A DNA stretch of 64,000 nucleotides from Castanea sativa. Its lineage: Eukaryota; Streptophyta; Magnoliopsida; Fagales; Fagaceae. Numbering within the stretch: position 1 is the stretch's first letter; every line of letters begins with the position of its first letter. Below the pieces are notes generated by a model. It made no database searches and was not told the DNA's origin. It was given only the letters and a program-made list of their open reading frames with translations. The stretch spans positions 81,412,001 through 81,476,000 of the forward strand of contig NC_134013.1 in assembly GCF_040712315.1 (NCBI RefSeq), in the 5' to 3' direction. The position numbers were made by a program, and so were the translations under genes. Shown here piece after piece: positions 50,238-61,946 of this stretch.

Positions 50238-50302
50238 TTTAAAGATTTTAGATCTATAAATTTTTTATGGACTTTAAAAGGTGGAAAATTAGCTAGTAAA
50301 AG

Positions 50303-50350
<48 letters not shown>

Positions 50351-50523
50351 GTGTGTGTGTGTATAACCTATCTTTTGTTGGTAAGGACAAAATTATTTTG
50401 TTTAAAGTTTTTTAAAATGCTAAGTTATTTGTTTTTGGTAAAATTAGCTGATTATTCTCTTTCTTTTTTTAGCTTTGCTATCGCCTATCGGTAATTTTTG
50501 TTGTTGAGCTAATATTTTGGACT

Positions 50524-50568
<45 letters not shown>

Positions 50569-50931
50569 TTTAAAGATTTTAGATCTATAAATTTTTTATG
50601 GACTTTAAAAGGTGGAAAATACTAGATCTACACATTTTTTTTTTTTACAAATTGTTGTTGTGATTAATGGTTATTAGTAAGTAAAAAAGTGATATAACTG
50701 GTGGACCCAGATGCAAACCAATAAGAATTTGTTACCTTAATAGTCTGTAAAAATGTTGTAAAAAAACTTTTAGCTGCAACATTTCTCCTTATAATGATCA
50801 ATAAGGGGGACAAAATGTAATTTTATTGAACGAAGTTGCTAAAATTAGTACCTAAATATATAGTTATATAATTATATTATTTTCTAAAAAAAAATTAGGG
50901 GGGGCTTAGTCCATGAATGGCTCCGTCCATA
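49886..50931. mobile_element. hAT non-autonomous element, copy 2, internally duplicated
   Basis: Related to the element at 48807. The ends TAGGTATGGAGC and GCTCCGTCCATA are inverted with mismatches, and the flanks ATTTACAA (49878-49885) and ATGTACAA (50932-50939) match at seven of eight bases. The subterminal GTAATTTTATTGAACGAAG and TTAGGGGGG blocks correspond to those of copy 1. Enlarged to 1046 bp by a tandem duplication and microsatellites. Confidence 0.75.
49971..50622. repeat. 319-bp tandem duplication inside the hAT element
   Basis: Two successive units (49971-50289 and 50290-50622) share a TTA microsatellite, GTATAACCTATCTTTTGTTG, TTGCTATCGCCTATCGGTAA, a GT/TA microsatellite and GGACTTTAAAAGGTGG. 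They differ mainly in microsatellite length, so the duplication is recent relative to the element. The ORF at 50178-50366 is microsatellite translation. Confidence 0.92.
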
Positions 50932-50939
50932 ATGTACAA

Positions 50940-53070
50940 GATTCCTATGGCAGTCAATTACAAAAGAACTCCAAAATAGTCCATCCACAAAGAACTCCAA
51001 AAAGAGTGTACATGTCATAAACCGACTTACATGATAAGGTGGGGTTGATGCAAGAAGTTCTACACGTAACATGTCAATGGCTACATAAGTCACTAGGTCT
51101 ATGCCAAGAACCTTGTAGATCAGTTAGCTTCTCCTAGTATTTCCAAATTCCAATAGAAACATTCAAGATTTCAATATTCTCTACTCTTATCACTGAATTT
51201 TTTTTATATTAAAAAAAATAAGAGGAAAGTCGGCAAAATTTACAATTTATAATTAGAGGTGAAAGAAAGAGTCAAGCTAATTACCAAAACTTCTATAGGG
51301 TAACTTGTTATTAGGAAGCTAAAAGAAGAAATTAGTGCAAAGAGAACAAGCTAGTGCTTACAAGTTGAAAAGTTTGTATTTTGTATTTTCTTGAAAGCTC
51401 AGACTTCTGTAATATCTCTTGATCTTTTTATTTATTAGCTAGTGCAATCTTTTCTTGTTTCCCTTTGATTAATTTACTTTTTTTCCTCCAACTCCCTTTT
51501 GAAGTGTCTTAAATTTAGTTTAATGTGCATTAAGGACAAAAGTAATAAAAATTAAAACAAAACAAAACAAACAAATAGCGTAAGCAGCATTTTCCAAATA
51601 CGACTTTAATTATTATGAAGAGAGCAAGAGACCTATTGAAGAAGGAAAATGCTAGAGAGACAAATTTTTTTACATAAAAATTTACAAACTGCTGATGTAG
51701 TAAGTGATTACTAGTAAAAGAAAAAATAATGTTAGTGGTAGGCCTAGATGAAAACCAATAATAAATTGACTACAAAAATAATTTGCAAAAATTTTAAAAA
51801 ATAGTTTATAATTATATCATTACTCGTTAAATAATGCCAAAAAAAAAAAAAAAAAACTTAAATTGTGAACCTTTAGAATACAAGCAACATATTATGTAGA
51901 TAGAAATTAATGGATATTATTCGTATACGAAAGTGGATCCCATCACTTTTGGCTCTCTCTATCAATGATTCAATGTATCCATATTACATAAAAAAAAAAA
52001 GTTATGCTCATATACTGTCCTATATCCAAGGGGACCATTTCAGAGGCATAAACATTTAAAAAACCAGCAAAAGCAATTGCACGAAGTTTCAGTTGCCAGT
52101 TGCCACTCCCATTCACCATTGCTTACTACAAAATCGATATTATTTCACGAGAAATATATTATATATTTTAAATTCTCACCTTCTTAAGTATAATTATACT
52201 TTAATAAACTTTCAACAAAAAGTCATATAAGCAAATAATTTTTTTTTTTTTTTGAAAAAGTTACTAGCAAATAAGCTTTTGAATGTAATTGGTATTACGG
52301 CCACATCTGGTTTTTGTCCTTAAACTTTGGTCTCCCGTAACCAATATATTAGGTCCTTACAAATAAAAAGAAATTTTTCAAGAAAATTTTTATTTAACTA
52401 AACTTTTGAAGAGATGTAGTTGCAACATTAATAATAAGACTATTATTTAAAGATTTCAAAGTAAGAAAATTTGTAGAAGGAAATTGTAAGATTCTATGTG
52501 TGTGTGTGTTTTTTTTTTCCTTTTTGTTGTTGTTATTAATATATGAAGCTCTCTTTTTATTGTAAGATGTTATGTGTTTGCGTGTGTGTGTTTTTTTTTC
52601 CTTTTATTTTGTTGTTGTCAATATATGAAGCTCTCGTTTCATTAAATTTTGTATAATTTAAGTTTCTTAATGACCACCCTAAAAAAAATTCCTAAAACCA
52701 CCACTGCCTACTCTACTTTTTTGCTAAAGAACTTTAAGCAAAAAAAAAAAAAAAAACCAATTAACTTATTTTATTTAGTTTTTAACTATAGTACTTTTAA
52801 CAAAAAAATTTCAGCAAAAAACTGGATAAATTGTTCCTAAGCAAACACGTAAACATCAACAATATAATATATAAAAATTTTAATAATCTTTATATTGTGT
52901 ATGAAAAGATGACATATGAGTTTGTAAGAATTATATAATAAAATTTATAATATCCTAACATGATTCTTACATGTTGTACATGCATATTCTACCATTAATG
53001 ATGATATGCTTATTTTTGGGGGATAAAAAAGGGGGGGAAAGAAATCCCTAATGAAAAATTCGTAGTTATA
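50940..53070. other. intergenic DNA, no gene recognised
   Basis: Holds a relic (about 51660-51830) similar to the internal part of the hAT elements and a duplicated segment (TATGAAGCTCTC after TTTTTTTTCC, near 52490-52640). No supported exon. Confidence 0.5.
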
Positions 53071-53078
53071 GTAGGTAT

Positions 53079-53237
53079 GGAGAAATTATTGTGTACTTCC
53101 GAAATACCATAAATGCGTACTCTCTCTTCTCACATGAATGATAGGTCACACTAATTAAATTCATGATAGAACCCACTATTCATGTGAGGGGAGGGAGTAC
53201 ACACTTATGGTACTCCGGGAGTATCTAATAATTTTTC
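53079..53237. mobile_element. MITE, 159 bp, with perfect 8-bp duplication
   Basis: Flanked by GTAGGTAT on both sides (53071-53078 and 53238-53245). The two halves are near-complements over most of their length: GAAATTATTGTGTACTTCCG against the complement of GGAGTATCTAATAATTTTTC, and ACTCTCTCTTCTCACATGAA against TTCATGTGAGGGGAGGGAGT. Size and duplication suggest a hAT-type MITE. Non-coding. Confidence 0.85.
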
Positions 53238-53245
53238 GTAGGTAT

Positions 53246-55809
53246 TCAGTGTGTCCTGTTTATCAATCAAATCCAGTTTTTGCACATGACTAGTGATTAT
53301 CGTAATGTAATGTCGCAAATACCTTTTTTTTTTTTTGTCGATCCAATTTGATGACATATTCATCATAAATTCGTGTTTTTGGTTGCTTCTTTGATTTGGC
53401 CAATGACTTGAAATATTTCTTGTTTGGTGAATGAGACATTTCTTTGACAACGATTTTGCTCCACTATACCAGATTGTTATTGGATTTACACTACGTCACA
53501 GGGAAGAAATAAACAAATAAGGGCCTCTTATTACTCATCTAATTAATCTCAAGCTCAATTGGTACATCTGTACCTAAAGCAGTTTAAAAGTGTCCCAAAG
53601 TCTAGATTTATTGGATTTGTCATCATTTGATAATTCCCCTCACATATGCCTTCAATAATACGATTACTACTTCTATCCAACAGTCAACCTAGAAATTTGT
53701 AAACTCCTCGTATTATATTCTCATGAGATTGAGATTGGAAACAATTCTCCCTCATACTTTCCAGGAAAATTATTTCTGCTTTTTCCTTTGAAATGAATGC
53801 TTTTGATATTATATTTCGTTGGTTAAGGACTACTCATAGACTCATAGTACCTCAAGTTGATTAATTTATGAGGAGGTGGGCCAATAAAACAAGAGTGTCA
53901 TTATGTGATTATGACCATTGAGTTGACAGTATTATAGGTAAAATTTGGAATGGTTCTGAAAATTACTTGGTCAATATTGTCCAATTGACTGGTGGATCAA
54001 AGGAAAAAACTATGTTATAAGATATACCTTATCTTCTTGTCGAGGATAAGCTATCACAATAGCCACTGAAATTCAACACTATCAACTAGTAATGACCAGT
54101 AACGAAAAATGGGAAGTTCAAGATGATAAATACATCGACTTACCAGCTCATCAATCGATGTTGAAGATGCAGACCCTGAATTATGTACAAGACCTAGGCC
54201 TTACTGAATAGATTAATATATTATTATCTCCATAATACTTTAATAAAGATTATCGAATAGAGTAATTATGATCTCCAGAAGACTCTAAACATTACTTAAT
54301 TTCTAGAATTACATATGCCACATACTTGACAACTGGATTTTAACATGTAAAGGTTGTTTGTACGCATTTCTAAAATTACATGCCATTCTGATCTTAGTAA
54401 CAACCATGTTGCGAGGCTTTGGTATCAGATTTTATTCATGGTTGTAAAACTGAATTGTTTAAGTTTTCAATGATTGAGTCAGGAACATTGAGAAGTAACA
54501 TTGGGCGAGTTGGTACCTCCCAAGTCAAAAATATTTGGAAGATCGAAAAAAGTGGGTTCAAGCTATCAAAGTCGCAATATGTTGCAAATATTTTTAACCA
54601 TTTCAAAAAAAATGAAAGAAGTGATATAAATTATGAAATGTCAAAAGATTAATAAAGTTTAATGTTCACATTCTGGATTAGAGCATTGTTGGAATTGTAT
54701 ATCCAAAAGTTGATCACATAGGCAGATGAAGGGTGTTATGTGGTTCAAAACAAAGATGGAAAGGGGTAAAAGTTAAAATATCATTTTTTTTTTCATTCAC
54801 TCACTTTCTTCCCCATTTTGAGGAGCAATTTTAGCGGAGTTGGATGGAAAACACCAAGCAGTCACTTTCTTTCCTCTCCGTGTGAACCGAATAGAAGAAA
54901 ATTCTATTTATTCACACATTTTTTTTCATCATCATTTTTCAGCGAGGCCAAATAAACCCTTAAGCTAGTTGTTATAAGAGAAAATATGATAGATAGTGCC
55001 TTACTAAAGTTGATTGGACAACACATGCACCAGAAGATATGCAATTTACAATTTTTAATTAAATTAAAGAAGTATCTATAGTTATTTGTATGGTGAAGAG
55101 TATTGCATAAATCAATAAAAATAAAATAAAATAAATATTTTCTAGTAAAATTAAGTATTGATTTTTTTTCTTTTTCATTCAAAAATCTATAATATAATAT
55201 ATGTTTTAACCATTTGAATAATTTAAATTGCAATGAAAATTCACCAATTTTTATGTAAAAGAGAATCTAACATTCTAACTAGGTCCAAAAAATCCTATCC
55301 TTCACTTGCATGAAATATAGTCTTATTAGCCAAGTATGGATTTGCATGAGATTTTTTTTTTCTTTCAAGGTAATAATTTACTTTTTTCTAATTTATTTAG
55401 CGAATAAAATAAACTAGGAATAACATTTTACACCAAACTGTCCAAACCAACTTAGCAAACTACAAAATTATGGGACTGACTTTATTAAAACTATCCATAT
55501 GTGTCCTATTAAGCATAAAAACCTGTTAACCAATCTGATGAGAAACTTTTCGCAAGATTTGCCAAAAAACTAAAAATGACAAATTTGGCCACTCAACTAA
55601 AAACTCTGGTGATAAATGTTATGAAAATTTGATAAAAATGTAAATTGCATTAATTGACTGTAAACATGTACGTACAAGACTAGTATTGATATACAAGAGC
55701 CTAACTCTCGAAACTATATGGACATTCTCTCCGAAATTCTGTTACAAAATCAACCAATATGCAACTGACAGATGTCAATAAACAGAATTAACAAACTAGT
55801 AACTCTCGA
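53246..55809. other. intergenic DNA, no gene recognised
   Basis: AT-rich unique sequence. The open frames at 54419-54652 and 54904-55233 are AT-driven, without domains. Possible retroelement relics could not be established. Confidence 0.5.
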
Positions 55810-55863
55810 CGACAACAATAACAATTGTCTAAACAACAATAACCACACACAACATACATTGGA

Positions 55864-57168
55864 TTAAGCAAGTATCGTGGAATTGTCGGCCGGCGAGGTC
55901 CAAACGATGTCTTTAAGAGCCGGCCGGAGCTCCTTACTGCAGAACTGGTTGTATTCCAAGGTATCGCCACTGTTTTTCTTCACCTCCACCACCAGAAACG
56001 ACGGCGTCACGGCGAAAATCTCCGCCGCAATAGCCAGCTTCCCTTTACGTCCACACTCGTTTCCTTGAAGTCTCACCCTCGACTCGCTCTTCTTCACACT
56101 GAAATTCCCATTCTTCGCCGCCACCTCCTCCAGCGTCGATATCACACTGCTCGCCGGCCTCGTCGTCGCGAACCTCAGCTCCTCCTTCTCCTCCCTCTTC
56201 TTCTCCTCGAACAGCGGCGACAAATTTAACCCTTCGGACAACGATATTATGTGAAACGCGTTCAAACTCTCGGACTGTTTGGATGGCGATTTCTCGTACT
56301 CCAGATACTCTTGCTCCTCTTTAGTTAGGATCGACTTGGGTGCTGACTTTTTGAACCAAGAAGAATCCATGATTTTGGCGATTGTGATTCTTGTCATCGG
56401 ATTCGGATCGAGAAGCTTTGTAATCAGCCTCCGAGCTTCTGAAGAAAACCATGGTGGACACTTGAAGTCACCTCTGTAAATCTTCCTATACATGGCCACA
56501 ATATTATCGTCCTGAAATGGCAAAAACCCAGCTAGAAGAACATACAGAATAACTCCACAGGACCAAAGATCAGCTTTAGCACCATCGTAGCCTTTCTTTC
56601 CAATCACCTCAGGCGCCACATAAGCCGGTGTGCCACACGTTGTGTGTAGCAACCCATCTTGTTTCAAATGCTCGGTGAAAGCGCTGAGACCGAAATCGGT
56701 GACTTTCAAATTGCCTTCTTCGTCTAAGAGCAAGTTCTCGGGCTTGAGATCTCGGTGGTAGACTCCACGGCTGTGGCAGAAATCGATGGCGGAGATGAGT
56801 TGTTGGAAATACACTCTCGCCACATCTTCTTTAAGCCGACCCTTAGCGATTTTCGAGAACAGCTCGCCTCCACGGACGAGTTCCATAGCGAAGTAGATCT
56901 TTGATTTGCTCGCCATAACTTCGTGGAGCTCGACTATGTTTGGATGCTGTACCATCTTCATCACCGAGATTTCTCTCTTGATCTGCTCCGTCATACCCAC
57001 TTGAATCACTTTCTCTTTGCCCACAACCTTCATCGCTACGCTCTTCCCGGACTGTAAGTTTCTGGCATGGTACACCTTGGCGAAAGTACCATGACCCAGA
57101 AGCCGACCCAGCTCGTATTTCCCATGTAGCAATGTTGAATTACTATCTTTACACTTTTTGTCACCCAT
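55864..57168 (-). CDS. CIPK6: CBL-interacting protein kinase, CIPK6-like, copy B
   Basis: Intronless, 434 residues, ATG at 57168, collinear with copy A without indels. K47, HRD 138-140, DFG 158-160 and APE 185-187 are all kept, so it should be an active Ser/Thr kinase. The NAF motif reads [19 protein letters not shown]314 and D315 of copy A are L and N here, a form also found in SOS2-type CIPKs, so CBL binding is probably kept. Of the 23 differences, several group in the 282-315 linker and NAF region and in 399-407, while the kinase core is almost fixed. It likely shares the CBL-dependent ion-transport and stress role. The promoter has a single copy of the 75-bp unit doubled in copy A. A dead copia element lies about 3 kb upstream. 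Confidence 0.96.
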   Translation of the reverse strand: MGDKKCKDSNSTLLHGKYELGRLLGHGTFAKVYHARNLQSGKSVAMKVVGKEKVIQVGMTEQIKREISVMKMVQHPNIVELHEVMASKSKIYFAMELVRGGELFSKIAKGRLKEDVARVYFQQLISAIDFCHSRGVYHRDLKPENLLLDEEGNLKVTDFGLSAFTEHLKQDGLLHTTCGTPAYVAPEVIGKKGYDGAKADLWSCGVILYVLLAGFLPFQDDNIVAMYRKIYRGDFKCPPWFSSEARRLITKLLDPNPMTRITIAKIMDSSWFKKSAPKSILTKEEQEYLEYEKSPSKQSESLNAFHIISLSEGLNLSPLFEEKKREEKEELRFATTRPASSVISTLEEVAAKNGNFSVKKSESRVRLQGNECGRKGKLAIAAEIFAVTPSFLVVEVKKNSGDTLEYNQFCSKELRPALKDIVWTSPADNSTILA

Positions 57169-57527
57169 TTAATTTCTCTTGAATTTTCACCCTCAGCTAC
57201 AAAATTAAGCTTTTGAAAAGGAAAAAAACAACAACTTTAGTATTTTTACTAAAAAAAAAAGAATATCAATTGATGAATTTAGAAGGATTAGATGCTCACC
57301 CGTTTTCGACGTGTTTTCGGTGGCAATTCCGGCCGCCCATACACCTCTTGGCTCGCAAACAGAGCTCAGGCCTTGTCAGCGAAGCTCCAACCATCTCTCT
57401 GCATTCCCTAATGAGACTCGAATTCTGAAAATCTTTAGATAAGAAGACTAATAAGAGTTTCAAAGATTTTATCAGCCGTATTGTTTGGGCTTTTTTTTTT
57501 TTTTCAAGCCATTGCATTTGCTTACCC

Positions 57528-57534
57528 ATATATA
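57528..57534 (-). promoter_or_regulatory. probable TATA box of CIPK6 copy B
   Basis: TATATAT on the minus strand about 360 bp upstream of the ATG, in the same sequence context as 29441 beside copy A. Confidence 0.55.
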
Positions 57535-58049
57535 GTGGTTTTCCTATACCAAAATTACCTTTCCACCCTTCAGGATTGGGTTTCCAAGAAGGCTCTGATC
57601 TCATCAAACGGTTACAGTTACGGCGCCTCGTATGTGCTATGCAACGTGTTAGTGATAAGTGCGGGAATGTGAGAGAATGAAAGGTTACGACACGTGTGAA
57701 GGTTTGTGTGGGCAGAGATGATTAACGCCTAGAATCGCCTATGTTACAACCACAGGCCCTGGTGATTACGATTTTGTCCTCAATTGCCCATTTGCTATAT
57801 TAGCCAGGTTTGGCTTTCTTTCTTTAATAATTCTGTGGGTGCACCAATCCCTGTAGGAAACAAGTTTGGAATTGTGATTCTATGGGCAACTAGTTTCATT
57901 AAAGAAAAAAATATATGGGCACCTACAGTGGAGAATCAAAAGAATATCCTTTATTAAGAGATAAAAATAAACTGTGCAGGGCACTGTCATTTCAATCAAT
58001 GTTCCATTTTGGGTATTTGATTTGGTTTTTCTATTAGAAGCAGTGATAA

Positions 58050-58432
58050 GAGCATTCTTATCAAATATTTCAAATACTAAAAATCTTATTTTTTAGCATT
58101 TGAAAAGTTTAAGCATGCTCCATCAAACTTTTTTTATTGTAAAATTTTTGCAATTGATGAACAGTGTCATTTCATATTTGAAACGGCACTGTTCACCATT
58201 GTAAAAATTTATATTACTTTTTTATTTTGTGAGACCCACTTTTATATTACTTTTAGAGAGGAAAAATAAAAAATTAGTGAAAAATAATAGAGAAATAATA
58301 TTTAAATAAAATTGTAAAAAAAATTAGAAGTTTTGATATAGGTTGTATTATAAAGTGATGTGTTATATGTTATAAATATAGGTTTTGAGAGAATAAATGC
58401 TAAATTTTTTAGAATGTTGGATAAGAATGCTC
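58050..58432. mobile_element. Tourist (PIF/Harbinger) MITE with TAA duplication
   Basis: Perfect 13-bp terminal inverted repeats, GAGCATTCTTATC and GATAAGAATGCTC, flanked by TAA (58047-58049 and 58433-58435). The copy A block lacks this insertion. 383 bp, non-coding; the interior includes an imperfect hairpin around AACAGTGTCATTTC and GGCACTGTT. Confidence 0.92.
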
Positions 58433-58614
58433 TAATATAATATTTTTGTATAGATCGGTCCTAGTTAGTGGTATTCACGTATTGGCTCAGTTCAGTTTGG
58501 AGTCAAAAAAGCTATTTGATTCAATTAACTCAGTTTGGAATTGCTCTACTTGCTGTTGAAGAGTTTATAAAGCTTCTCTTCAAACTAATTTAGTAAAAAT
58601 TGTTGTTTGTATTT

Positions 58615-59094
58615 AGAGGCCAGTTGGGGACTACAAACCTGAGACCAATCCACGCATCCTCGTCAGCGGTGGTCCACATTCATTCTTACCGTGTTCACAT
58701 AGTTGGTGTGGTAAGTGATAAGTTTACGTCGAAAGGCAGAGGATTTTAGTACCTCTCATGGCCCCCATCGATTCATTTTAGGGAATAAAAAGTTATTATC
58801 CCCAAAATGCATGTTTAACTCATACAATATTAAGCATAGATATTTTTAAATTATAAAAAAGAGAGTCTCGAAAACCCTTTAGCAAATAAATTGCAATAAA
58901 AGTAAAGTCATTAATGATTCTCCAAAAAAAAAAGAAAAGTAAAGTCATTATTATTTAATTCCTTAACAGGTATTTATGTCCACAACGTATGTGTAAAACA
59001 TTTAAATGCTATTTACAAGCTTTTTTTTTTTTGAAGAATATTCACAAGTATTTGACTGCTTTCTATTTTTTAAATGACTTCCATCTTTGTTGGA

Positions 59095-59170
<76 letters not shown>

Positions 59171-60075
59171 ACGCGCGCACAATTTATATATATACATATA
59201 TGTATGTATATATATATATATATGTATGTGTGTGAACAATAATTAATCTCTGAAAATTTTGAAAAAATACTTTGAAAAAAAAAATAAAAAAATAAATGTA
59301 TGTGCGCGCACAATTTACTAATTTGGCATTCATTCAGACTTGTCTCGACTGGCCTGTGAATGATGGAAAGATCAACACAGCCGCGTAAATAATGGGTCTT
59401 GTGATTCAAGTCATCAAAAGTAGATCCCATAAAAAAAGAAAAAAAGTCATCAAGTACATATGAAGATGGGAAAAATGCCAAAAAGAAATGATAACTGCAG
59501 TACTAATGGGATTCTGACTAGGAGTTGATTTCTGATCGCTGTACTGTTTAAACAGATTGAAACAATTAATTATCGAATTATCTATCTATAAAATAGAGAT
59601 TGTATTGAATCAAAAATAATATATTGCATCATAGTGCCACTATTTTTATTCAACAATATTAATTAACAAAATAAATAATAACCATTAAGACAGCGGCCGT
59701 ATAAAGCTAATAAGTCTGCTAAGAGCCTAGGATACATTAATGGCAATAATTATTACTTAAGTGGATGGCCAAAAATGGGACCAACCAATAGGTCTAGACC
59801 TCCTCACACTGTTGTTTTTGTCTCAGATGAATGTACAATGACTTGTATATAATATTTTTAGTTGGGCAGCATCAATTACACATTATTATTATTTTTTTTT
59901 TTCACTTCAATTTTATAAAATAGAAAAATACTAATAAATACCCTTAGGACAAAATATTATAAAATTTCATTTTAATTCATATCTTGATATAACTTATATA
60001 CTATGATAGTGTGAGAGAATACAAAATTAATGTGAAAATCATTTCCCTTTCTAGTTCTTACCTCTCCACAATATC
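58615..60075. repeat. segmental duplication, copy B, distal block
   Basis: Matches 36800-38640 in the same orientation. It lacks the MITE-like segment of copy A and carries a TA/TG microsatellite expansion (59098-59225) not seen there. The block is cut at 60076 by the copia element. Confidence 0.9.
59098..59225. repeat. compound TA/TG microsatellite, copy B only
   Basis: (AT)n then (TG)n, then GCGCGC and further TA-rich repeats. The open frames at 58989-59481 on both strands are translations of it. Confidence 0.95.
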
Positions 60076-60267
60076 TGTTAACATGTATAATGTTGTGGGC
60101 TTTAGGCCCAACTAGTTTACTTGTAAACCACTCTTACTTGTATAGCACTATTACTTGTACTACACTCATATTAACTTGTACTGCACTCATATGCCTCCTA
60201 TATAAAGACACTCATGTATATTCTTTCAGTGTGAAATACAATACTATTGAATTCAGTATTTCTAACA
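60076..60267 (+). repeat. 5' LTR of the copia element
   Basis: 192 bp, with TGTTA at the start and TAACA at the end as 5-bp inverted termini. A TATA motif (CCTATATAAAGAC) lies near 60197. The presumed 5' target duplication is ATATC (60071-60075). Confidence 0.85.
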
Positions 60268-60280
60268 TGGTATCAGAGCC
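60268..60280 (+). other. primer-binding site (initiator-Met tRNA)
   Basis: TGGTATCAGAGCC directly follows the LTR end. This is the standard plant copia primer-binding site complementary to the 3' end of initiator methionine tRNA. Confidence 0.93.
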
Positions 60281-60654
60281 ACTGTTCTGACCTTTTTTTT
60301 TTTATAGCAGTCTTGTCTTTTATTGGTGTAACTCCATTCTCAACATCGCTTCCGCCGTCACAACAACTGCTGCAACCTTTCGCCGTTGAACCTTCGACGT
60401 CTTCCAGACATCATCCTTGGGTTCCGGACCTATAGCAATCATCATTGAGGAGTTTTACACTGCAAAGACCACTGCCTCTTTCTGCATTGCCTCTTCCAGA
60501 CATCACCTACCACGTCATCGTTGACCCGCATTGACTTTGACTTGAAGGTTGACTTTGACCGTTGACTTTTCTCCAGGTTGACTTTTTTTTGCAGTCCAGG
60601 TGCTCCTTACCCAGTTTTTCGCGTAAATTTCATTTTTGCATATTTTGTTTCTAA

Positions 60655-60852
60655 ATGAAGAACAAGGACAGGTCTTCTTCCTTTTACAACAATCGTCGCC
60701 GACAATCCAACAAACGTTTTTGCAATTTTTGCAAACGTTTTGGCCATAATATTGAGACTTGCTATCAGCGCAATAAATCAGCTGTTTCAATTTCTGCTGC
60801 CACTATTGCTAACATTGAGAGTGTCCAACCAATGGCTCCCGTCTCTGCATAG
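60655..60852 (+). pseudogene. copia gag remnant with zinc knuckle
   Basis: Only the C-terminal part of gag remains, a basic stretch followed by the zinc knuckle CNFCKRFGHNIETC (CX2CX4HX4C). Between the primer-binding site and this frame there are only about 375 bp, too little for the usual capsid region, so an internal deletion is inferred. The frame ends at TAG (60850-60852) and the downstream pol frame resumes in the same phase, so the stop is probably a point mutation. Confidence 0.8.
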
Positions 60853-61946
60853 TCTAAGTCTTCAGGTCGCACTTTCACCATGTCCACAGATGACCTTAAA
60901 AACATCATCGCCAATGTCATTCGTATGGTTGGTAATGCATCTTATTCCTCTTCTCTCTCAGCTTTATCCGGTATGTCTCCTTCCTCTTGGCTTATGGATT
61001 CTGCTTGTTGCGATTACATGACACCTCACTCGTCCTTATTTTCTGAACTTAAACCTGCACTACACCCTCTTACTATTCGCATAGCAAATGGTTCCACAAT
61101 GTCTGGTCATAATATAGGTTCCGTTTCAACCTCCAACCTCTCAGTTTCTGGGGTCTTTAATGTTCCTGACCTTTCTTACAATTTGTTTTCTGTGGAACAA
61201 TTAGCTGAGTTGGGTTATCGAATTATATTTGATTATTTTGGGTGTATTGTGCAGGATCCAAGGATGGGACAGGAGCTAGGGACTGGTCCCAGAGTTGGGC
61301 GTATGTTTCTCGTGGACAACCTTTGTCTTCCACTTATTGCTCCTATTTCTATTGCCGCAGCTGCTGCAGTTTCTTCTATTCTTTCCCTTGCACTTTGGCA
61401 TGCTCGTCTTGGTCACACATCTTCTTCTTGTGTAAAAAAATTGGCTTCTAGAGGTTTGTTAGGTTCAGAGTCTACAGAAAATTTTGATTGTGTTTCATGT
61501 CAGTTAGGAAAACAATCAGCTTTGCCTTTCAATACTAGTGAATCAATATCCACTGATATCTTTGACCTTATTCATTCTGATATTTGGGGACCTTCCTCTG
61601 TCTCTAGTATTGGTGAATCTCGATATTTTGTTGTCTTTGTTGATGATTACTCTCGCTATAGCTGGATTTTTAATATGAAACATCGTTCTAAATTATTGCA
61701 AGTATATTCTAATTTTGCAAAAATGGTTGAAACTCAATTTTCAAAACGTATTAAAATTTTTCGATCTGATAATGCTCTTGAGTACACTCAATATGCTTTC
61801 CAAGCTGTTTTGCATTCCTATGGCACTGTTCATCAACTAACTTGTCCAGGTACCTCTCAGCAAAATGGTAGAGCTGAACAAAAATTTCGTCATATTCTTG
61901 ACACTGTTCATGCTCTTCTTCTCTCTGCCAAAGTTCCTGCTCCTTT
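60853..61946 (+). pseudogene. copia protease and integrase segment
   Basis: The first ATG after the stop is at 60880. The protease active site reads WLMDSACCDYMT (about 60988-61023), with DSA where the family has DSG. The integrase follows: zinc-binding HHCC (HARLGH...CVSCQLGK) and the catalytic core with HSDIWGP, VDDYSRYSWIF, FRSDNALEYT and QQNGRAEQKF. The frame shifts near 61946 in the C-terminal part of the core. After the shift this frame continues to 62334 as meaningless sequence. Confidence 0.85.

Larger units (their letters stand above)
55810..58485. repeat. segmental duplication, copy B, proximal block
   Basis: Direct duplicate of 27715-30105 including CIPK6 and its promoter. A Tourist MITE (58050-58432) interrupts it here and is absent from copy A. 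Similarity fades after CTAGTTAG (58461-58468), which matches CTAGTTAG at 30083-30090. Confidence 0.9.

Noticed and set aside
58989..59481. Cys/Val/Ile-rich frames with long Tyr-Ile and His-Thr runs
   Set aside because: Direct translation of TA and TG microsatellites.
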